Origin: Diphasiastrum complanatum
Lineage: Eukaryota; Streptophyta; Lycopodiopsida; Lycopodiales; Lycopodiaceae
Length of the DNA: 64,000 bases
NCBI GenBank assembly: GCA_029204225.1
Contig: CM055102.1
Coordinates: 977,863-1,041,862, forward strand
Reading direction: 5' to 3'
In this document: positions 55,341 to 64,000 of the stretch, in pieces
How positions within the stretch are numbered: the stretch's first letter is position 1
Layout of the letters: each line of letters starts with the position of its first letter
The notes under the pieces: model-generated
What the model was told of the DNA's origin: nothing
What the model saw: only the letters and a program-made list of their open reading frames with translations
Databases searched by the model: none
Translations under genes and position numbers: made by a program

Positions 55341-55396
55341 GTTTGTTTCTTTCTCATCCTTTGTCAAGTAAACTATGCACTTTGTTAGTAGAATCA

Positions 55397-55582
55397 AGAT
55401 TGTCTGACCAGAGTTATCGAACATATGACACATCTGACAGAGCGAGACTATCGACTATATCACAGACACACATAGCACAACAATATCGAAACTAAAAAGA
55501 TTATCTGGCCAAAGTTATCGAACATATGACACATATGACAGAGCGAGAAAATATCGACTATATCATAGACGCACTTAGCACA
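55397..55582. repeat. Direct duplication of an 85-bp unit, spacing 101 bp
   Basis: Unit 1 (55397-55480) and unit 2 (55497-55582) share AGATT.TCTG.CCA.AGTTATCGAACATATGACACAT. They also share TGACAGAGCGAGA and ATCGACTATATCA.AGAC, with a few substitutions and a 3-base gap. A shorter relative, AGATTGTCTAACCAGAGTTT, is at about 54440. Confidence 0.85.
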
Positions 55583-56387
55583 CATATAGCATATGCAAGC
55601 AAAGAGAAGTGAAGACTCGAAGGCTCAAGACAATTCTCCTATTCTTTTGAAAACTTGGTGGTTTACATGGAAATGTTAATGGAGTACTAATAGATGTTCA
55701 AGTGCGAATGTACACATCTCTTAGAAACTGATGTGTCGGTTCTTATTGATAATTAATTAGCTAATTACAACAAATAATAAAATTATTTATGTACAAATGC
55801 TGATGTGGCATCCTACTCATGCGGCCTTAATCCAATAAGTATCAAGCCCATGGGAGGTTACAACATTTAGATGAGGTGCGAATAGTTCGGGTCATCGAAA
55901 ATATTATCTTAGGATTAGACTTTTTCTTAAAGTGTGTCATTTCAAATCTGTCAATCGTTTAAAGGTCTGTCCTTGTTGGCCCTTCGATATGTCATTGGAC
56001 CTCTGATATGTCATTGGACCATATGGATAATCTTAAGTTTGCTGCAACCGTTAATATTGTTTCTTATTCAAATAATTGTCTTCGACATTTGAATGGGTTG
56101 ATTATGTATTTGCATTATAATTATATCATTTTGCGAAAAAATGCATGTAATAGGGTATTACAATATTTAGACTCAAACTTTGGCTCTAGAAGGTGGATCA
56201 CACGAAAATTTCTTTAGAAAAATACCTTTTAAAGTAGTGGTCATATAGGTTTAAAAGGAAACGCTTGAATAGTGTGTTTTCAATAAAATCATTCATGCAT
56301 GTATAGCCTTACATTTGGTTTGGAAGTTGAAGCATGTTGGCTGATTCTGACAAATTCCCAAGATACTCGGACAGAGCAACTCAAGAG
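55583..56387. other. No recognisable gene
   Basis: AT-rich sequence before repeat R1 copy 2. A small direct repeat of CCTCTGATATGTCATTGGACC type is at 55981-56020. Confidence 0.45.
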
Positions 56388-57415
56388 CACCTCTCACCTT
56401 AGACCGAGGAGGTCTTTGAGAAGAGGAGACTAATGAAGACTGAGAGTCGAGTATGAGAGCCAAGAAATACTAGCTAGGAAAAACAAGTAAGAACTGTGTA
56501 AGCCTCATGGTGAATCCCGGAAGATGGAATGACCATGTAGGAACTAGTATTTCTAAGCAAATGCAATAAATAAAAGTAGACCCCTCTTAAAGAAAGTAGA
56601 GTGAGCCACCTATTGATGGTGACCTCTAGTGGAGAGCAATATTCCACTTGTAATTTGTGAAATGTGGAAATTTCACTAGGATGTCACCTAAGGAGCTCTC
56701 TTGCTTATTTAAGAGACTCCCTCTTTGTGAAGAGGAGCTTTTGCATTGTATCTACTCCATGCTTAATAAGAAGATTTTCCATGAGTTTGATGCTACACTA
56801 AGCTCCTTGATCATGATGGTTTTCTTGAGTGATGCCCCTATGATCATGCCCTTCCATTCATATTGTGTGTGGTTGTGGATTTAGAGTGGATTAGTTTTCT
56901 TGATTTCCTAGTTGTGGATTAGATTTCTTGTTTTGTTGTGGATTAATGTAGGAGCCAACATTCAAGTAAACTAAATAGGCTGGATCTGTGGTGTGATTCT
57001 TGCATATCTCTGTACAATCCAGTTCTTGATGTTCTTGGGATGTCCAAGAATCAAAAGGCTGGTTGGTTTCTTGATTCTTGGACTTCTAACATGCTGTAGA
57101 TTAGTTTCTTGTTTCTTGTTTTTGTCAATATATGCAAGGTAGTTCGGTGTTAATGTAGTGTAGGCTCTGATTTCAGTCCGTTTTAAGTGTAGGGAGTTGT
57201 AGAATCTGTAGAAGATTCATTGGTTTGTTTATTGATCTGTGAATGAGCGTTCTTGGCTTGCATCCATGTAGAATGTAAGTGCGTTCAAGAGCGACGTCCC
57301 TGAGTTGTCCTCTGACAGGCAGGACATAAAGAAAATACTAAAATGACACTCTGTCCTTTCTGCCTAGGTTGGCATTGTTAAATCAAGAAGACATCTAACG
57401 AATGTCTTTAAGCCT
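56388..57415 (+). repeat. Dispersed repeat R1, copy 2
   Basis: Partner of 19872-20910, same orientation, with many substitutions and small indels. The similarity runs from the GAGGAGGTCTTTGAGAAG block to the CAGGCAGGACA...AACGAATGTCTTTA block. No target duplication or primer site could be identified. Confidence 0.85.
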
Positions 57416-58440
57416 GGTAACAGGCAGAAACAGTTCTAAAGAAGTAGAAAGAATCAGATAAACGAGTAAACAACAGGTCCTCTGGAGTAGGGGATCTGTC
57501 AACAAAGCAGTTACAAAGTGCAAAATTAATATTAATTGTTACATGGATGATTCAAAAGAGTGATCGAAAAAAAATTACAATAAATTTTTAGATTTTTTTA
57601 TGATTTGTTTTATTCTTCCACGGGCACAACAATGTTTTGTGGATTTGAAATTTTATATAAATCGCTTTGTAGTTTTTTCTTAAATCTCCCCATTTTAAGT
57701 TCATTGTATTTTAGTTTTTTGTTACCATTCTTTAAACCTCTATAACTTTTCTATTTGACCTCAGTGAAGTGATCAAAATGACAAGTTGAACATTGTAATT
57801 ACTAAAATTCATATTTCTCAGTTGTAATTTGTTGCATTTGTATATTGGACCATTTTAAAAAATGGGTGGACATTGGAAACAGGCCACTAATAAACACAAC
57901 CCTCCTCAAGAGAACCGTCTTAACCATGGATTTTGGACCAACATTTAGTCATGAGGGAGCAATTCCAAGTTATAAATAATTTTATTCTACGAATGTTGCA
58001 AAATATGAAGATGACTCATGAAGCAGATGAGGAAAATTTGTGGAGACTAATTTGCTAGTCTACCTTGCAAGCAAGACAAAATTTTGGATTCTGATATGAG
58101 ATTTAATGAACCATTCACATGAATCCATGCCCTTTCAATCTTATGTAATCATTTACTCATTTCTAATGTGATTTCATGGAGATCTTATGTCTTTTGCTTC
58201 TTATGAAAATGCTATCTTGATTGCTTTGCATTTTTCTTGCTCTAGCTTTAATTCTATAATTATTGCTATTTGCTTGGATTTTGCACATGACAAAAGATGA
58301 TATAAATTCTTGTGCCATGGAAGAAATATCCAAAGGTGGGACATCTTCACACTTGTAGCCACATGCAATCTGAAAATTGATGATGATTGCCACATAGGCA
58401 AAATGTTCAACACAAATAAATACTTATTTTAAAACTACTT
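57416..58440. other. No recognisable gene; 3' flank of the neprosin gene
   Basis: AT-rich. Downstream of the neprosin stop, AATAAG/AATAAA-like motifs occur on the minus strand near 58420-58430 and could serve polyadenylation. Nothing else is supported. Confidence 0.5.
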
Positions 58441-58453
58441 GTGTACCATCCCA

Positions 58454-59686
58454 TTAAGGGTGCTTGATGCAACCAGGGCCGCCAAAAAAGAAATAACTCC
58501 CCCAATCGGTAAAACCTCCTTGTTGAACTGAACTATTATAACAATTTGCATGGCTCACAAATTTATTTTGCAAAGTGGCATTGAAGAATGTTTTGGAGGA
58601 ATCAGCATATTTCACACATCTTTGGTAAGCTGCCAAAGGGTACCCTTTATCTGGAAATGCACCTGAGCCCATAGCCGTGGCTTTTTGGCCAGCTGGGTAG
58701 ACTTCGCCGCCCCATAGTAGGTTAGTAGCACTTGAGTTTAGAGCGGTTGTAGAGACTTGAGGGCCAATATCCAATGGTTGTGTCTGAGATGGACAACCAC
58801 CAACCAGGGATCATAGAGTCATAGGCCACGACGACAGAGATTTCTTGTTCTTTTTTAGTGTTGATATTGAGAGTAGACAAGGTTCCACCAAGCACCCACT
58901 TGTTGTTTATCTGAACAAATCCAGAACATGTCAGATCGTAGCACCCTGTGATGTTGTAGTTATCAGCAGTCCAATAGATGAAGAGACGTGGAGATAGAAG
59001 TGTTTTCAACTGTGGATATGAGTGAGACCCTTGCCAACCACCAACTTGCCAACCAACTTCGATAGTGTTGAGAGGTTGGCCAGCAACAAGCCAAAGTTGT
59101 GAAATGCTATAATCCAACTTGGGTTTTCCTAGCTTAGGTTTATTAACACTAAGAACCGCACGGGAACCTTTGTAAGGTGCTTTTGAAGATTGCAATCCCG
59201 TTGTAGCATATTCATGTGGCGTCTCGTGTAGCTGTAGAGTATGGAATTTTCTCAAAAGGGGTTGCTTAGGATCCCTTCGTTCAACTGGGATGCAACCTTC
59301 AGGGCATCCTCCATGCTCCCTTGCAAAAAGTTGTGGTGCAACCCCCTACTTTGAGATTCAATGTGATTTTGTTGCCAATTCATATATGATGGTGGTGATA
59401 TCTGGATGATATGACCTTTGAGGGTAGGATGGTGGGATGCAATCTGCTGTTCTATGCGGACACAATCTACCCAACTTCCATCTGAAACCTGGAATGACTT
59501 CATAGCTGGACCATGCCTTATAGTGTTGGTGTTGTCTGTGTAAGGCTGTAGTCTTCTTTTTCTTGAAGCTTGTTGCAGATTTCTATTTTGCGATGACTCT
59601 ACCAGTAGTAATAGTTGAATATATATGGCTACAAGCCAATACAAACTCCTTGCTTGAGAACTGGATACTCCTCTCCTAGACTCCAT
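58454..59686 (-). pseudogene. Neprosin-family (DUF239) secreted protein gene with two frameshifts
   Basis: Minus strand, about 410 codons, the usual family length. Order: basic N-terminus and a hydrophobic signal segment (LYWLVAIYIQLLLLV, residues about 15-29); activation-peptide domain (DUF4409: FQVSDGSWVDCVRIEQQIA, HPTLKGHIIQISPPSY); a GGCPEGCIPVERRD block; then the neprosin domain (HEYATTGL, TIEVGWQVGGWQG, SPRLFIYWTADNYNITGCYD, CSGFVQINNKW, SIGYWPSSLY-type, LLWGGEVYPAGQ, MGSGAFPDKG, GGPGC). The Glu residues in IEVGWQV (codon 59058-59060) and WGGEV (58703-58705) fit the two catalytic Glu of Nepenthes neprosin, a prolyl endopeptidase. Two frame changes break it. One lies at a 5-A run (plus strand 59325-59329), where one more base would restore the frame. 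The other lies between about 58725 and 58755. No intron is apparent. It may be a recent pseudogene, a retrocopy, or a good gene with assembly errors. The product would be secreted. Confidence 0.88.
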
Positions 59687-60116
59687 TATAGTTCCTTATC
59701 AAAAACCTGTAATATAATGTAGGAGGAATCAAGAGTTAAACCAAAAGTGCTTTTGAAAATTAAAAAAAGACCACTTTCAAGGGCTAGTCTCTACACATTC
59801 AACACTATAATCTAACTAGAGAGCAAAAAAATAAAGCTCAAATCATTATGACTTGACATTGGAGGATAGATCCAAGCATCTATATTTAAACCTGAAGGTA
59901 AATATCAATAGAAGGACTCAACAATAGACTCGCAAATCTAAATTTGATACTTGACCTAGTTTATAAATATCATGTAACCAAACCTGGCAATCACAAATCA
60001 GTTTCCAATCTATCAATAGTGTAGCAAATGAATCTCGTGATTCGTAAGGATCCAAATTTACACAAGACTATTGGATTTGATGGTTAAATTTAAATCTAAT
60101 GAAGAAATAGAGTCAA
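59687..60116. other. 5' flank of the neprosin gene
   Basis: No coding features. On the minus strand a TACATTATATTACAG stretch (near 59713-59727) could be either promoter-like sequence or a splice acceptor of a 5' untranslated intron. Confidence 0.4.
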
Positions 60117-61850
60117 TCAACCTTGTCTTTGAGCAACTCATAGGTCAAGCCTGTCCACCCCATATTCCAAATGGCTACATCATTTTTTTCGTTTTTAAAA
60201 GATTCTTTTTTTGCAATTGTTTCAATCAATCTTGTCTTTGAGCAACTCATAGGTCAAAGCTGTCCACCCTATATTCCAAATGGCTACATCATTTTGTTTC
60301 ATTTTTAAAAGATTCTTTTTTTGCAATTGTTTCATTGCAAGATTATTTAGGAAGACCCAAAAAAAAAAAACCAAAATAGTAAAAAAATTCAATCAGACAA
60401 CCTTGCCTTTGGCCACCAGTGTCTCCACCACATACTATAAATGGGTGTATCGTATTGCCCATTTTCCTAGAAGGCTCTCTTTTTCTCTATATGCAATTGT
60501 TCATTGTACTATTATATTGGATGACATTAAGAAATCAAGCATAAATCAAAAAATTCTAAAACTAATAAAAAAGATTAGATCAAACAACCTTGCCTTTGAG
60601 CAATTGATAAGTCAAGGCTCCCCACCACATATTCCAAATAAATACATCATTTGTCCATTTAAAAGAGATTCTCATTTGTTCTATCTACAATTGTTTCATT
60701 CTGATAATCTATTAGGGATGAGCCCAAGAAGCACATCCAAAAATTAAAAGAAGTACACCTAATTAAAACAACGGAATCATCCAACTTTGCCTTTGGACAA
60801 GTCTCTCCAACATCTATTCCAACGGGCTCATTCAGAAGAGAATCTCTTTTGTTTTCAATTTTTATATTGTAGTATTACATTTGTGACAAAAGATCTTTCA
60901 TGTAGATATGCTATAGAACTTCACATAAGCTATCAAATTCAATAACTCACAGCAAGCTGAAAAGAGGTGTACTTGAAACCAATCAAAGCAACAAGAGAAG
61001 TTGCAGTCTCTTTCTAGAATAGTCACCATATGCATAGCTCTTCTTCTTCCTCCATGGCAAGGCTACCATTATGGGACCAAGTCCCGACGCCTATTACAAC
61101 ACATGACTTTTGCATGCCACATTAGACTTAGTATAGAAAATAACGTGCACACACGACAAGATGGCTATGTATAGAAAGAATTGAATTCTTACTAATGATT
61201 TAAACTTTTCGCTTTTATTTTAACAGTAAAACATTAGAAAAAAACTAAACCTAATAAAAAAAAATTGGATTATCCAACCTTGCTTTTGAGTAATTGACAT
61301 GTTAAGGCTCCACCACATATTCCAAGTGGGTAAAATTTTTTGTTATTTTAAAGAGGTTCTCATGTGTTCTGCAGTACTTTCATTGTAGTGTCAAATTTGG
61401 GATGACCCCAAAAAATGAAGCCAATGATAAAATGTTTGAGTGATTGGTAGTTCTAGGCTCCTCATCACATATTCCAAATGGGTACATCATTTTGTGCATT
61501 TTAAAGAGACTTTGTTTTAGAGCTCCTATTTGGAATTCAAATGTAGTATCATGGGATTCCCCAAGAAACATAGAAGGCCACAAATAAAAAAAAACTATTA
61601 ATGTAACAAAAGAAAACGAATTCTAATGTTCAATCTTTTTTTTTGCAATTGAATGTCAAGGCTCCACAAATTCCAAATAAGTACAATTGTTTCTATTCCA
61701 TTTTAAAGAGATACCTTTTTGTCCTATTTGTAATTCTTTTCATTATACTATAGATTCATGAGATCCCAAGAATAAAGACAAAATCCAGAAAATCCAAATC
61801 CATAAAAATGAATCAACCAACCTTGCCTTTTTCGACACCAAAAATGAAGT
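60117..61850. repeat. Degenerate tandem array, about nine units, upstream of the neprosin gene
   Basis: A unit built on CAACCTTGCCTTTGAGCAA, then GTCAAGGCTCCCCACCACAT, ATTCCAAATGGGTACATCAT, TTTTAAAGAGATTCTC and CAATTGTTTCATTGTA recurs. The ATATTCCAAAT anchor lies near 60162, 60271, 60432, 60629, 60813, 61317, 61469 and 61668, with a partial unit near 61820. Spacing is irregular (109-199 bases, one gap of about 500 at 60890-61215 holding other sequence). Units are strongly diverged, so the array is old. An open frame inside it (60280-60747) is a by-product. Confidence 0.82.
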
Positions 61851-62689
61851 GAACACTTCAAAGAGATTTTCTAATGTACTCAAGAGATCATCACAGAATG
61901 CTTGAAAAACCCTCGCTCAAAAAATGTGATTTCATTTATCTCCATCGAGTTTGATTTCTGTCACTAGGAACACATTTATTGAACTAGCCAATCATTTGCT
62001 TCTATGTTCAAAAAACTATATCATATCCTTTCCCTATTGTTATTAGTATTGTTGAAAATTTTCCATGTTTTTGCTAACTATTTCTACTTATAGTCTTTGT
62101 TCTCTCGGTATTTAAACTTTATGTGCTTCTATGCAAAACCCTACTTAAATTGGTTGACCTTTGTGTTTTTGCTGGTTCTACGATTCAACGGACTTAAAGT
62201 GCTAGCCATCATAGCCTCAGTGTGCACAATTTAGAAAATACTCACAAGGACAAGAGACAAAAAACAACTCACGTGAGATTTGCCCAACAACTTACTAATG
62301 TGAAAAAAAATAATGATGGTTTAGCCTCTATTCCATAAGTTATCTAAATTTAAACAAGGTAGATACTACATAAAACGATGCACTGGTAATTGTACTACCA
62401 AAGTGCCAATAACTATAAATACACCAAGAGTGCTAGACATAATGAGTAGTTTTGTTTGATAACAAAAGCTACTTTTAAAAGATAAACAAATGCTAATTAA
62501 ACTTAGACTTTTTAAGGAAATATTGGCTCAAAATAGGAAAATGCAAAACGTTTGAAATTCAAGCTACTTTTAAATGATAGACAAATGCTACTTAACTTAG
62601 ACTTCTAAGTTTATGTATTCGTCTCATTTTTGATAAATACCTTATCATAGGGAGATTGTTGTCTCATCCCATTATTGAGCCAATAGTCT
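61851..62689. other. No recognisable gene
   Basis: AT-rich flank between the tandem array and Gypsy L. A CTACTTTTAAA.GATA.ACAAATGCTA phrase occurs twice (62468 and 62567). Confidence 0.5.
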
Positions 62690-64000
62690 TGTGAACATAT
62701 CCATAGCGGAGAGTTCCTGTGGATTGCAGCACATGCCAAGAGCGTTTGGTAAATTGCTGAACACTGGACCTGAAACAACAACAAGAGAACCCTTGTATAG
62801 TGACAGGTAAAAGGAGACAAGCAAGTGTCCCTCCACATTGGAACAACATGGGAGAGTGAGCAACACAACATCACCTTCCAATCAGCACAAGCGATACGAG
62901 GATGAAGTATGCAATGGATGGTAGATGGATGATCCAATGTAAATATGATCTCCCTACCTTGTATTATAAATGGACCTAAAAGGGCCTCAACCGAAAGAAG
63001 TTTGCTATCACATAAACTAGCTGATCAAATCTTGCATATGATCTAAGAGTGTAGTTGAGGATATACTGGTGATCGATTAGGGAGTGAATTTGTGATCAAC
63101 TTTCCGTGGTCATTGGATAATCACCAGAATCTCCTTTCTCCTATCGAGTCTTACTAGGAAGATCTTGGTTGAGAGTTGTGCAAGTGGTTCACAACTGGGG
63201 GTAACCAAAAAACTCAACCTTTGAGAAACCTAGAGCATCAGGTAACCACGTGGGTGGTGAACTCTTTCATTCCTAAAGCTGATGATGATGATTCACCCAC
63301 TACCGATCTCAATATTGATTGTTTCAAGAAAATCAAAGGGTGTTGCATATATGATTCACAAACAGATATAGTGTGATGAACAAAAGCATTAGCAACAATT
63401 GACTAGGTATGTTTGGGCGCACATGTCAACCACGATTCAGTATTCCAGAACCATCACCTCAATCTACGAAAGTTACAACCCCTAGACATGCCGACAATCA
63501 CATCGGGGTGAACATGAGAATGTTGCATGGCTTGTTGCGGTACCAACTCTGAACTAATCCGAAGATGTTCTGGACCATGGCAACATGCACTTTTCTTATA
63601 ATGAAAAAGCTGAGCTGACCAAACAACAGATCTCGTGACACATGGATCCATCGCTATGGCACACCAAAAATACCATCGAACCACCGATTTACATACTCAT
63701 CACATATCCACATGGAAAGAGGAAGGCCTACAAATTTCAAAGCCTCAAAGAAACATTGATTCAGCGCTGATACTTACGACTGTCCAATTGGACTATTGAG
63801 CTTCCCATGTGTATATACGATGCAATCGAAATATGCAAATCGAAAGCCATCTGACCCAGCAGGAGCACAAAAAGTATTTCCTATCCAATTTATTAGCCGA
63901 CAAGCTCAACATTAGAAATAACTACTCAACAACGGAACGAGAGGCACTTGCAATGATCTTTACGATCAAGAAATGTAGACACTATTTCATGGACACCTAT
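62690..64000 (+). pseudogene. Gypsy L pol remnant, runs off the window
   Basis: A decayed relative of C. Frames change often, but the order is clear: LHIG-type block followed by WESEQHNITF (62830-62880), SNVNMISL, LADQILHM, VTTWVVNSFIPKADDDDSP (63240), KALATID (63385), and a QHALFL-type segment near 63570. RT is missing. A jump near 63715 leads to FQSLKETLIQ, LRLSNWTIELP and an RNase H block ending NYSTTEREALAMIFTIKKC and RHYFMDTY at the window edge. The last 50 codons read without a stop, so integrase may continue beyond 64000. It is more diverged from C than D is. Confidence 0.8.

Noticed and set aside
60280-60747. 155-codon open frame
   Set aside because: It spans three units of the degenerate tandem array; the frame is accidental and unit-derived.
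1-64000. CRISPR array, integron, phage or bacterial operon
   Set aside because: Repeats are LTRs, minisatellites or dispersed eukaryotic repeats. No spacer-repeat pattern or bacterial gene was seen, and spliced and retrotransposon genes show a plant nuclear origin.

Overview
The window is nuclear DNA of a land plant with a large, repeat-rich genome. A gymnosperm or fern-like genome is my best guess, but nothing here fixes the species. The evidence is AT-rich sequence filled with layered Ty1/Copia and Ty3/Gypsy LTR retrotransposons, spliceosomal introns, and one secreted neprosin-family (DUF239) gene, a family expanded in plants. There are no operons, bacterial genes, CRISPR arrays, rRNA or tRNA genes. 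The only tRNA-related signals are retrotransposon primer-binding sites.

Layout. 1-1975: 5' end of an old Copia (J). 3506-3780: LINE remnant. 3800-12530: old Copia (I) split by a young Copia (A, minus, 5884-11616). 12531-14035: unidentified coding remnant running into a Gypsy-type LTR (O). 14405-14560: 32-bp tandem repeat. 14561-17764: two Copia remnants on the minus strand (F, P). 17765-19820: 5' end of Copia G. 19872-20910 and 56388-57415: two copies of a 1-kb dispersed repeat (R1). 21085-21419 and 34570-35060: a second repeat pair (R2). 21420-22680: 3' end of Copia E. 22990-23657: zinc-knuckle ORF remnant. 24375-34560: a three-layer nest in which intact Copia B (25510-31941) sits in deleted Gypsy D, which sits in deleted Copia H. 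36601-37067: Gypsy K integrase, cut by Gypsy C (37068-43575). 43589-46410: two convergent intron-containing genes of an unrecognised, probably transposon-borne, family. 48971-52850: chromovirus fragment and two head-to-head LTR ends (M, N). 54960-55582: palindrome-rich and duplicated DNA. 58454-59686: frameshifted neprosin gene. 60117-61850: degenerate tandem array 5' of it. 62690-64000: Gypsy remnant (L).

The only long intact ORF is the 1317-residue Gag-Pol of B, with CCHC, protease, DD35E integrase, reverse transcriptase and RNase H motifs. Its LTRs differ at one position of 655 by eye, so it inserted recently and may be competent. A is the same family minus two internal blocks (97 and 602 bp) and would need B-like proteins. 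Gypsies C, D and L, and probably K and O, are one related group with a tRNA-Asp-type primer site, a DGG protease motif and a long leader.

The most unusual locus is 43589-46410. A two-exon plus-strand gene with no recognised domain faces a minus-strand, multi-exon, transposase-like gene with a CxxC knuckle. Their stop codons are about 57 bp apart, and the minus-strand gene is decayed by in-frame TGA codons. All coordinates were read by eye; boundaries of decayed elements are approximate.
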